Positions 32,840 to 44,400 of a DNA stretch of 64,000 nt are shown here, piece after piece. The position numbers and the translations under genes are program-made. How positions within the stretch are numbered: the first letter of the stretch is position 1; every line of letters begins with the position of its first letter. The notes under the pieces are model-generated. The model was not told the DNA's origin. It saw only the letters and a program-made list of their open reading frames with translations, and did no database searches. Source of the DNA: Siphonodentalium dalli (Eukaryota > Mollusca > Scaphopoda > Gadilida > Siphonodentaliidae); the NCBI GenBank assembly GCA_032622095.1, contig CP136069.1:40960194-41024193 (forward strand), given 5' to 3'.

Positions 32840-34692
32840 AATAAGTGTTGTATTATATGATTTAATAAATCAGATTACCAATGTTATCAAGCCCATTTGG
32901 CATGAAATACCCAGTCTATGTAAACACACACTCAGATTCATACTGATACTGAGTCTATTGCATTCCCATCAACTTTTCATTTCTGAACGGTTGTGGGCTT
33001 CCCCCAAATTACGTCACACCACACTAAATATATATATCTTTATTTCCTCCGTTTCCGAAGATATCAAAATATATAACAATAATAGAGACTGTCGTCTCAA
33101 CATTTACACACAACACATCGAATTGTTATCATATTTTACATAATTATACAACATGACAAGTATCCATAAACATTCAGCATACAATCATTATAGTAACATT
33201 TTTTATATGTGGGTATGTAGTTTACTCCAGACTGTGAAATACCTTACTGACCCGTGTATATGTGTACCGGTACATGGATATCGTACAGGTATTTCTCTTG
33301 TTTTGAATTTCGACTTTATTTTGAATTTTTCATGTTAACTGATCGTTGGAGCAATGAAATATGCCATTCCTCATCTCAATCTCTTCCAATCCCTCCAAAC
33401 TTCCATTGAAAAGAACGCTGTATAAAATTTCAGAATCTAGTCATATTTCAACAAGAAATGGGCAGAATTGTGCAACGTAAGTGAACTAAAAGTGTCAGTT
33501 TGGCTTACAATGGCCAGCAATGGCGGCCAAATTATGGAAAATGGTAGATATTGCCCCAGCGTATGTATATACCCTGCACTCGCTTACTGGTTGTTGTTGA
33601 TGACTAAAAATTGACTAATCGGCCTTCTATACATTGCATACTAACAGTTCCGATACACCTGGACAATCTACCGTATCTTTGGTACCATTGTTGTGATATG
33701 TCTTAAATGTGTCACACAAGAGTGTTTATACACTAAATTACAACCAAATGGCAATTTTCACATATATCCTGAACAGTTTTCTCTGCTATTCTGAAAACTG
33801 TGACTCACTTGGTTACTAAACATGATAGTAAATGTAATCAGCTGACAACTAAATATTTTATTCTGGTTGTCCCTACCTTATGAATCATGACAAATTAATT
33901 TTAAAGGATGCGGTATGAAATCTTTTCTGAAAACTTTTTTTGGGATTCTGGCCATGTTTTTGAAAGAAAATGGGCAGAACTTTGAAACAGAACTGATATG
34001 CGGACGAATTTTAACAGGATCTGCCCCCCCACATAACTTTAACTTGTACGCATGATTCACCCCTCTCGGTCAACTGGTATTCAGGATATTATATGGGTAG
34101 GGATGACACCCTTTAGTTATTATATGCTCTGACTTTCTTATACCACTAATTGTGATCTTTGAAAACTGCTATTTGCTCCTTTTATTGCATGACACTGATT
34201 ACAACGCATGGTCATCATTCACAGTGTGGATTAGTTTTCTAATAGCGAATATCTGCACTTATGTTAAAAATTTCATAACAATAAGCACCATGTGTTGGTG
34301 TAAACAATATTTATTCCCAATACAAAACAAGATGAATATTTTACAAAAATGCTAATGGATGAGTATGGGTGATTGGAAAGGGGTGAGACAACAAGCCTAT
34401 TGTGGCTTTTTTGTAAGTCCTCTCCCAGGTCGCTAATAAGGCCGTTCGGGCGTGTCAGACGGGAATTTTTCTGGTTTGTACTTTAAATATCTTATTGGTG
34501 ATTTTGATATAGATCGCAGTACTCAACAACAGAGATAAGATAAGATAAGAGTGGGTGTGATTTGGGAATTAAAGGTAACCAATGGGATGAAAGGAGAGTA
34601 GTTAGATTTAAGAAAGGTCAGAAAGATAGGATAGTCAATGTGTTGGAGAATACAAGTCGAAATATGAAATGTGAACTTACATGTTTTGGTGT
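32840..34692. other. no gene; contains a dispersed repeat
   Basis: 33410-33720 is an inverted, diverged copy of 17960-18400; both have the GGGGCAATATATACCATTTT block or complement. 33880-34040 resembles part of the same family. The rest is AT-rich and unassigned. Confidence 0.45.
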
Positions 34693-34696
34693 TTAA

Positions 34697-34771
34697 CTCT
34701 TTCATGGCTGGAGCTTCCTGAAATTTTGCGAAAACCCCTTGCCAATGTAGTCTCTTATATATATGCGAGTC
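34697..34771. mobile_element. piggyBac-type hairpin MITE, family 2, 5' fragment
   Basis: TTAA 34693-34696 is followed by CTCTTTCATGGCTGGAGC, then GAAATTTTGCGAAAACCCC and half of a stem-loop cassette. It breaks off at GCGAGTCTC, where a different duplication begins. Confidence 0.6.
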
Positions 34772-34779
34772 TCACAGAG

Positions 34780-35060
34780 ACCCACATTCGAATTCTATCT
34801 GTATTTTGGGCTGAGAAACTCACATACCAAATTTGCATTCGATGAGATAATTATTTTTAGTTATTGCAGCATGTGTGAATTCTAAGTCGAAGAAGAGCCT
34901 TAACTCCGCAACAACAAAAAACTGTGATCAAACCCATATTCGAACTCGATCTGTATTTTGGGCTTTGAAACACATATACAGAATTTGGTTCCGATCGAAT
35001 AAAAAATGTTTGAGTTATCGCACCATGCGTTAAAGTGTCTACGGACAGACATACACAATG
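34780..35060. repeat. diverged tandem duplication, period about 145 bp
   Basis: Two copies share ATTCGAA-TCKATCTGTATTTTGGGCT and CATATAC-GAATTTG blocks. The second ends in a GGACAGACATACAC tail like that of the dispersed GACGGAC repeats. Confidence 0.55.
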
Positions 35061-35472
35061 ATGAACGACGAATGGTCAATCCAGACGTCGACACTATGTG
35101 TACCATAATATGGTATGGGTACACATAAAAATTGAAATAAAGTTATCATTCAATAGGGGCAAAGAGTGTGTCAAAATAAAATGAGATATATCAGATGAAA
35201 GGTATTTCTGGAATGTTGTGAAGGGTTCATTTTCAACTATAAAAATCCATACAAGTGAAGGATGAGAAACCTGGAGATATAATAGGGGAATGATTAAATG
35301 AAAGATATAAAAAAAACATAAAATTCCATAGTTTCAGTAAATTCCACGTATAACTGAAACATAAGAGTTGTTTCTCTTCAATGCATACCATGTAATTGCC
35401 ATAGTGGAATATAGAATTATTCCTCTTTGATGACCCGAGTAAAATAATCTACCTTAACTTCAAGAAGTCAAA
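35061..35472. other. left flank of the ABC array, no gene
   Basis: AT-rich unique-looking sequence. The array starts abruptly at 35473, preceded by GAAGTCAAA instead of the CCCTTTA that precedes every internal A module. Confidence 0.45.
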
Positions 35473-36069
35473 GGTTACACTGGTGTAAATGTTTCCCATA
35501 GGCCTCAGTGCTAACGTTTTAGCGTATAGTGTTGGCAATATAAATGTTGGGTCCAAAATTTTCTTTAAATCTGAAAAATTGACATTTTGGGAAACTTTTT
35601 ACACAAAAAAATCATGTCTGTCTAGCAGGGAATTCGCCTTTAAATCTTATGTTTTCGTAACTAGTGTCAGAACCGCATAAAAAAATACAGTCATATTTTA
35701 GACCACACCAAAATATTCAAACTTCACTACAAAGGGTTAATTCCTGTGCCAATGGTTATTTTACCTATGGGAAATCATAGGGAAGAGGTGTGATGATTTT
35801 TTTATGTGAAAAGCACACAAGCTATTGACCAATCAGGGCCCAGTGTCTATTTTATTCTCTCCTATATATTCCTCCCGCATCCGCTAGATGTCACTCGGAA
35901 CCTTATTTACACCAGTGTAACCTAAAGCGATAGCCCGCTTTTTCGCGGAATAATTGTAACTCCCTACATTTCTTCAGAATTGCCCATCAATGGAAAAAAT
36001 GTGTTCAAAAACAATATCACCCCTATGGTTCTTTATTTATCACACACAATTTAACCCCACCCCCTTTAA

Positions 36070-39000
36070 AGGAATAGGGTGCTGAAAAAAACAATAATAT
36101 TTTCTTTCAAAATACCGATAATATATATACATAATGTCCATTGGGCGCAAATAATCTAATATTCGGCCGCCATTCGCTATTTTTATAACGATTATAAAAA
36201 ATTCCGAAGTTAGCCGAAGATTTTGTTGTAGATGAAGTCACGTGATCATCGGTCCGATCACGTGATTGTCACATGTAAACAGAAGCATAGCACGTGATCG
36301 ATCACGTGGTAACCCATCGACAACGCATAGATACGCTATGGCAGTATTTTAAGTTTGCATGTAATTGATCGCGGCCTTTGAAGATTGTCGCGTTATCATA
36401 CTAGTACACTACGAATGCAAAACTTTGCCGAAAACATCGCCGTTCTCGTAATTAAATGTCTTTATCGTGTTATTATTATTATATGTATCGCGATGTGTTG
36501 TTACTATAAAGCCATGCCCGTATATTATTCAGTTTTGCACGCATTTATCTATATCAACATATTTTTTTTCGTTACCGGAATAGTCCAAGTTATATTATAT
36601 ATTATATATTCATATAAAGATTGCATATACATGTATATGCGAAGACTTGCACAGTTATTAGGCAATTATAATCTCGTAGTAAACATTCCAATTTCCAGAT
36701 AACCTTTGTCTTGTGTCAATAAAGAGCGTTTCGTTTTAATTTATCGTAACGCGGTAAAACAAAAAAATATCGGTTTATTGCTGTCGGATTTAATCAATTA
36801 TAATCAAGTCATTCATTACCAACATGATATGATAAGTTCATTTTTCTTGGTTATAAATCATGTATATATTAGCCTTAGGGCAATATGGTGTTTATATATT
36901 TTTTCGGAATATTGCTTCCCCTGCCCCCAAACTATCTTGCCGACTGTCACTGATGAAATCACTGCGTTTTGCGTGGTTATTGGCCTATACAATTAACACT
37001 CTAGCGATGCGGTCTATTGAATATGCAGGTCATAACTCGACCTCTATGTGTCAATTACGCATAACAATAGGATTATAAAATATATAAACATCCAATCATA
37101 TATAAAACTTTTTGAAGGAGGAGTAATAATCCGGTTTAATATGTAAGCACATATACAAGCGTTCTTTATTCGCAATATATCGTAATAGTGAACGCTCTTT
37201 ATTGCGTCAATGTAAAGGGACTGGACTTAGAACAGTTGTCATCGTGATTTTTTTTACTGATTACACCAATACAGGTCAATACATGTACCGTACACAAACC
37301 TCCGATATGCATGCTTTATATACCCTTCCAAGTCATAGCAATTTCCGCTTTATTAAACTCTTTTTATTCGTACCATATTAGGAAAACTCTTAACATGGAA
37401 CGCTCTTTATTGAGCCATGGTGAAGGAAATGACTTAGAATAGTTGTTATCGTGAGTTATTCAACATACTCTTCACTTTAACTGTATTCGTAACCATGACT
37501 GACTTGTCAAATTAAACGTTCTTTATTTGGTATATGTAATCGGTTTCTGATTTTGCGCAACGGGTTTCCCACAGAAATCCCGCCAAATGGCACGTAAACG
37601 AACATCGTTTGGAAATGAATACAGCATTATACCTAACTGAGAGTCACTAGACCGGCCACAGCCGAAAACACTGCATTTATATGGCATTGTTATGAATGAA
37701 TGATTGTAATTTTTTTTTTTTTTAGGCAGGTCATTGGGGGGCTAATCCCGGGATGGTCGAAAGGGCCGATGGGCCCTCTCCTTCACCCCTCATGTTATTG
37801 ACTTTATTTAGAAGCTAAAAAAAGAAAAGCATTTAGGGATGTTAATCATTTTTTCTTTTTCCTTCTTTTCTTCGGATTTGATTTTTCCGTCGAAGATGGT
37901 GGAGATGTCAGGGTTTTTTTTGTTGTTGTAGAAATTGTTGGACTCGTTGTTCTAGTCCTTTTTGTCCTCTTCTATATTCTTCAAATTCTCTATTTGTCTC
38001 TTCTTGTTCGGCCATAAGCTGTTGATGTTTAATTCTCTGTTCTCTATGTTCTCTCATGTGGTGTTGTATAACATCTTCGAGAGGAGCAGGGGGTGTTGCT
38101 TCCTGCTCCTCTTCCGCGATGCTGTCGGGGGACACCGGGGGTCTCGGTGTCGCTGGATTATAGTCCTCCGCAGCATCCGGGTCATGAGACGGTGGTAGTG
38201 GTGGCAGGGTCTCCATTAACACCACAAAGTCAGAGACAGGGACGGCCGGGGTGACATCGGCGTTCCTGTCATCTCCGCTGCTGGTGGATTCAGGTACGTC
38301 GACAGAGGGCTGCTGTTGTTACTCCGAGGCCAGGTAGGAGGTAGCTGGGCGTCTATCAGCCTTCCTCTTGATCCGCCTGGCTTTCCTATCGGCGTCCCTG
38401 CGGCGGCGCGATGGTGTCTTTCTCTTTGGCTTTTTCCTCTTTATCTTGGTGGTCGCCCCTCCAGTGGTGGTCTGTTGCTGGTGGGTTCCAGTATCCGGGT
38501 TACCTCCAACAGAGGGTCCTGAAAAGGACCGTGATGGCGTAACCCGGAATTCCAGAAAAAGCTCCACGTGGCTACCCGATCTGCGTAAATTTCAGGCCAG
38601 GCAGGGATCCACGTGGAGTGCGTGTCTGACTTCGGCGGGGATTAAAGACGAATCCATTGTCCGGCCGAAGTCAGTAATCCGATCGCCGAGCGAGCTAGCT
38701 ACGTCCTGGTGCGCTCAATCCAGAACGTCCTCTCTCGTCAGCAGTCGGAACACGAGTGAATGAGATTGTAAATACGGGACACTCGGGGCATATATACGGA
38801 AAATTAAAACAACATCGTGAACACGCGCCCGAATAGAGTTCACATACCTGCTCGTGTTTTTATAAGCTTTATTTTTGACTCGAAAGTTTTATCTACCCCG
38901 CTCAATCGGCCTTCTATAGTTTTTTTTGTCAAAACAATAACTTTCCAAACAGCGCTTAAGACAAATCACAAGTGAATATAACTCACAGCGCGATGACAAT

Positions 39001-39319
39001 TAACCATGTGTACACAATGCTATTGATATGCCCCGCAGTAACTCCCATCACGCTCACGCGCTGATGTGTATTCCGGATTTTCCATCGTCATATAGGTAGA
39101 CACAATTAACTCCGACTCCGATTCCGTGTTTTTAATTAGTTTACCTCGCTTGACGTCATGCGAGGTTTTGCGACGGAGATAGCCGACAACCGGTGGCGGT
39201 ATTATTTATTTATTTCTCGGCTTATTTATTACGCGATTTTCATGGGACTTGGATTATTGTGATCACAATAGGGGTGGCTTTCCGATAGAGTTTTGTTGTT
39301 TCATGAGCATTGTAATCCT
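36070..39319. mobile_element. 3250-bp TTAA-flanked insertion at a B/C junction
   Basis: TTAA at 36066-36069 and 39320-39323 flanks the insertion. All 15 other B/C junctions read CCCCTTTAACAAATT, with a single TTAA, so they are empty sites. Imperfect TIRs are AGGAATAGGGTGCT and, complemented, AGGATTACAATGCT. TTAA targeting plus AGG ends suggests a Kolobok- or piggyBac-related element (inference). No transposase is recognisable. It carries a broken charged-protein ORF on minus, palindromic CACGTG sites near the left end and iterated AACGCTCTTTATT motifs. Confidence 0.8.
37908..38657 (-). pseudogene. charged, coiled-coil-like protein ORF with two in-frame stops
   Basis: One continuous frame runs from ATG at 38657 to TGA at 37908, interrupted by TGA (after HVDPCLA) and by TAA (after YLASE, directly before QQQP). 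N-terminal to middle: a Gly/Thr-rich part and a strongly basic stretch (KIKRKKPKRK, RRRRDADRKARR). Then a Pro/Glu-rich part (LPPLPPSHDPDAAEDY), and a C-terminal helix rich in Glu and Gln (EEYRRGQKGLEQRVQQFLQQ). The layout recalls accessory DNA-binding proteins of transposons, but I recognise no domain. GC content is higher than in the surrounding DNA. If the TAA arose from CAA, the polyglutamine run would be one residue longer. Confidence 0.45.
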
Positions 39320-40977
39320 TTAACAAATTATTCATCAAAAAGGCACAATTTTCCACCACCAGTCATGTTCAGGCCCCATTTTCACTCAGTTTTAGGGGTC
39401 TGGTGTTGCAAACTTGGATCAGCTATGGAAGACTGTACAATATTCTTTCCATGAGAGAACTTCTGGTGATGTGAGGTCATTGAGTCCAGATCTGATTACC
39501 TGAGCATCAAGCGCATGACTTTATCAGCACATTGAAGAATAAAATATGACATTTTCAGGTCTGCAAGGGTGATCCAAGATAACTGAATGTGGGTGTATAT
39601 TGAATTAGTTGAATAAAGATATGCTCTCTTTGAATTGCTGAAGCATTTTTTTAAATGTGTCCAAGTTTTAGTGCTATTAACCTTCAAATGACCATACCCA
39701 CCAGTGGAAATGACACACTTTTATGATATATATCTGTATATCACTGGCTATAAAATCCAAAATACTTGTTAGATTAGGTTCTTATAACAATTGATATATG
39801 TGTCGTTGACATGCTCATGTTATGGGTCATTTGCATTATCATGTGACTATTACCACCTTGAAATTTTTTGAAAATACCTTGAAAAATTGGCATTTTTTAT
39901 GAAAAATCTTACTATTTTTTTGGCTGATGTAAGTGAAAGAAGACATCAGCAGCAAGAATAGCCACACCAAGCATGAGATATTCATTGGACTGAAAGACCA
40001 GGCTCTGTAAAATGCATTAAAATGCTTTAAAGTGACTCACAGGAATAAAAAATGATAAAAAGCTATTTTTTCCCTTAAAGCGATAGCCCGCTTTTTCGCG
40101 GAATAATTGTAACTCCCTACATTTCTTCAGAATTGCCCATCAATGGAAAAAATGTGTTCAAAAACAATATCACCCCTATGGTTCTTTATTTATCACACAC
40201 AATTTAACCCCACCCCCTTTAACAAATTATTCATCAAAAAGGCACAATTTTCCACCACCAGTCATGTTCAGGCCCCATTTTCACTCAGTTTTAGGGGTCT
40301 GGTGTTGCAAACTTGGATCAGCTATGGAAGACTGTACAATATTCTTTCCATGAGAGAACTTCTGGTGATGTGAGGTCATTGAGTCCAGATCTGATTACCT
40401 GAGCATCAAGCGCATGACTTTATCAGCACATTGAAGAATAAAATATGACATTTTCAGGTCTGCAAGGGTGATCCAAGATAACTGAATGTGGGTGTATATT
40501 GAATTAGTTGAATAAAGATATGCTCTCTTTGAATTGCTGAAGCATTTTTTTAAATGTGTCCAAGTTTTAGTGCTATTAACCTTCAAATGACCATACCCAC
40601 CAGTGGAAATGACACACTTTTATGATATATATCTGTATATCACTGGCTATAAAATCCAAAATACTTGTTAGATTAGGTTCTTATAACAATTGATATATGT
40701 GTCGTTGACATGCTCATGTTATGGGTCATTTGCATTATCATGTGACTATTACCACCTTGAAATTTTTTGAAAATACCTTGAAAAATTGGCATTTTTTATG
40801 AAAAATCTTACTATTTTTTTGGCTGATGTAAGTGAAAGAAGACATCAGCAGCAAGAATAGCCACACCAAGCATGAGATATTCATTGGACTGAAAGACCAG
40901 GCTCTGTAAAATGCATTAAAATGCTTTAAAGTGACTCACAGGAATCAAAAATGATAAAAAGCTATTTTTTCCCTTTA

Positions 40978-41427
40978 GGTTACACTGGTGTAAATGTTTC
41001 CCATAGGCCTCAGTGCTAACGTTTTAGCGTATAGTGTTGGCAATATAAATGTTGGGTCCAAAATTTTCTTTAAATCTGAAAAATTGACATTTTGGGAAAC
41101 TTTTTACACAAAAAAATCATGTCTGTCTAGCAGGGAATTCGCCTTTAAATCTTATGTTTTCGTAACTAGTGTCAGAACCGCATAAAAAAATACAGTCATA
41201 TTTTAGACCACACCAAAATATTCAAACTTCACTACAAAGGGTTAATTCCTGTGCCAATGGTTATTTTACCTATGGGAAATCATAGGGAAGAGGTGTGATG
41301 ATTTTTTTATGTGAAAAGCACACAAGCTATTGACCAATCAGGGCCCAGTGTCTATTTTATTCTCTCCTATATATTCCTCCCGCATCCGCTAGATGTCACT
41401 CGGAACCTTATTTACACCAGTGTAACC
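40978..41427. mobile_element. module A (representative): 450-bp TIR element inside the array
   Basis: Ends are GGTTACACTGGTGTAAAT and its exact complement (18-bp TIRs), flanked by TA on both sides inside the array. BC units lack the whole module and read CCCTTAAAGCG across the junction, one T fewer than a perfect TA empty site would give. Twelve complete copies and one truncated copy are present. No coding frame is convincing; the 63-codon frame is the same in nearly all copies only because the copies are nearly identical. Confidence 0.7.
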
Positions 41428-44400
41428 TAAAGCGATAGCCCGCTTTTTCGCGGAATAATTGTAACTCCCTACATTTCTTCAGAATTGCCCATCAATGGAA
41501 AAAATGTGTTCAAAAACAATATCACCCCTATGGTTCTTTATTTATCACACACAATTTAACCCCACCCCCTTTAACAAATTATTCATCAAAAAGGCACAAT
41601 TTTCCACCACCAGTCATGTTCAGGCCCCATTTTCACTCAGTTTTAGGGGTCTGGTGTTGCAAACTTGGATCAGCTATGGAAGACTGTACAATATTCTTTC
41701 CATGAGAGAACTTCTGGTGATGTGAGGTCATTGAGTCCAGATCTGATTACCTGAGCATCAAGCGCATGACTTTATCAGCACATTGAAGAATAAAATATGA
41801 CATTTTCAGGTCTGCAAGGGTGATCCAAGATAACTGAATGTGGGTGTATATTGAATTAGTTGAATAAAGATATGCTCTCTTTGAATTGCTGAAGCATTTT
41901 TTTAAATGTGTCCAAGTTTTAGTGCTATTAACCTTCAAATGACCATACCCACCAGTGGAAATGACACACTTTTATGATATATATCTGTATATCACTGGCT
42001 ATAAAATCCAAAATACTTGTTAGATTAGGTTCTTATAACAATTGATATATGTGTCGTTGACATGCTCATGTTATGGGTCATTTGCATTATCATGTGACTA
42101 TTACCACCTTGAAATTTTTTGAAAATACCTTGAAAAATTGGCATTTTTTATGAAAAATCTTACTATTTTTTTGGCTGATGTAAGTGAAAGAAGACATCAG
42201 CAGCAAGAATAGCCACACCAAGCATGAGATATTCATTGGACTGAAAGACCAGGCTCTGTAAAATGCATTAAAATGCTTTAAAGTGACTCACAGGAATAAA
42301 AAATGATAAAAAGCTATTTTTTCCCTTAAAGCGATAGCCCGCTTTTTCGCGGAATAATTGTAACTCCCTACATTTCTTCAGAATTGCCCATCAATGGAAA
42401 AAATGTGTTCAAAAACAATATCACCCCTATGGTTCTTTATTTATCACACACAATTTAACCCCACCCCCTTTAACAAATTATTCATCAAAAAGGCACAATT
42501 TTCCACCACCAGTCATGTTCAGGCCCCATTTTCACTCAGTTTTAGGGGTCTGGTGTTGCAAACTTGGATCAGCTATGGAAGACTGTACAATATTCTTTCC
42601 ATGAGAGAACTTCTGGTGATGTGAGGTCATTGAGTCCAGATCTGATTACCTGAGCATCAAGCGCATGACTTTATCAGCACATTGAAGAATAAAATATGAC
42701 ATTTTCAGGTCTGCAAGGGTGATCCAAGATAACTGAATGTGGGTGTATATTGAATTAGTTGAATAAAGATATGCTCTCTTTGAATTGCTGAAGCATTTTT
42801 TTAAATGTGTCCAAGTTTTAGTGCTATTAACCTTCAAATGACCATACCCACCAGTGGAAATGACACACTTTTATGATATATATCTGTATATCACTGGCTA
42901 TAAAATCCAAAATACTTGTTAGATTAGGTTCTTATAACAATTGATATATGTGTCGTTGACATGCTCATGTTATGGGTCATTTGCATTATCATGTGACTAT
43001 TACCACCTTGAAATTTTTTGAAAATACCTTGAAAAATTGGCATTTTTTATGAAAAATCTTACTATTTTTTTGGCTGATGTAAGTGAAAGAAGACATCAGC
43101 AGCAAGAATAGCCACACCAAGCATGAGATATTCATTGGACTGAAAGACCAGGCTCTGTAAAATGCATTAAAATGCTTTAAAGTGACTCACAGGAATCAAA
43201 AATGATAAAAAGCTATTTTTTCCCTTTAGGTTACACTGGTGTAAATGTTTCCCATAGGCCTCAGTGCTAACGTTTTAGCGTATAGTGTTGGCAATATAAA
43301 TGTTGGGTCCAAAATTTTCTTTAAATCTGAAAAATTGACATTTTGGGAAACTTTTTACACAAAAAAATCATGTCTGTCTAGCAGGGAATTCGCCTTTAAA
43401 TCTTATGTTTTCGTAACTAGTGTCAGAACCGCATAAAAAAATACAGTCATATTTTAGACCACACCAAAATATTCAAACTTCACTACAAAGGGTTAATTCC
43501 TGTGCCAATGGTTATTTTACCTATGGGAAATCATAGGGAAGAGGTGTGATGATTTTTTTATGTGAAAAGCACACAAGCTATTGACCAATCAGGGCCCAGT
43601 GTCTATTTTATTCTCTCCTATATATTCCTCCCGCATCCGCTAGATGTCACTCGGAACCTTATTTACACCAGTGTAACCTAAAGCGATAGCCCGCTTTTTC
43701 GCGGAATAATTGTAACTCCCTACATTTCTTCAGAATTGCCCATCAATGGAAAAAATGTGTTCAAAAACAATATCACCCCTATGGTTCTTTATTTATCACA
43801 CACAATTTAACCCCACCCCCTTTAACAAATTATTCATCAAAAAGGCACAATTTTCCACCACCAGTCATGTTCAGGCCCCATTTTCACTCAGTTTTAGGGG
43901 TCTGGTGTTGCAAACTTGGATCAGCTATGGAAGACTGTACAATATTCTTTCCATGAGAGAACTTCTGGTGATGTGAGGTCATTGAGTCCAGATCTGATTA
44001 CCTGAGCATCAAGCGCATGACTTTATCAGCACATTGAAGAATAAAATATGACATTTTCAGGTCTGCAAGGGTGATCCAAGATAACTGAATGTGGGTGTAT
44101 ATTGAATTAGTTGAATAAAGATATGCTCTCTTTGAATTGCTGAAGCATTTTTTTAAATGTGTCCAAGTTTTAGTGCTATTAACCTTCAAATGACCATACC
44201 CACCAGTGGAAATGACACACTTTTATGATATATATCTGTATATCACTGGCTATAAAATCCAAAATACTTGTTAGATTAGGTTCTTATAACAATTGATATA
44301 TGTGTCGTTGACATGCTCATGTTATGGGTCATTTGCATTATCATGTGACTATTACCACCTTGAAATTTTTTGAAAATACCTTGAAAAATTGGCATTTTTT

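Noticed and set aside
36385-36996. Two hydrophobic frames of 105 and 96 aa in the insertion
   Set aside because: Their composition follows the local AT-richness, and no transmembrane protein family is recognisable.
40974-41431. TTTAGG...CCTAAA at module A junctions as telomere-like repeats
   Set aside because: It is a single occurrence per junction, explained by TA flanks next to the GG/CC termini.
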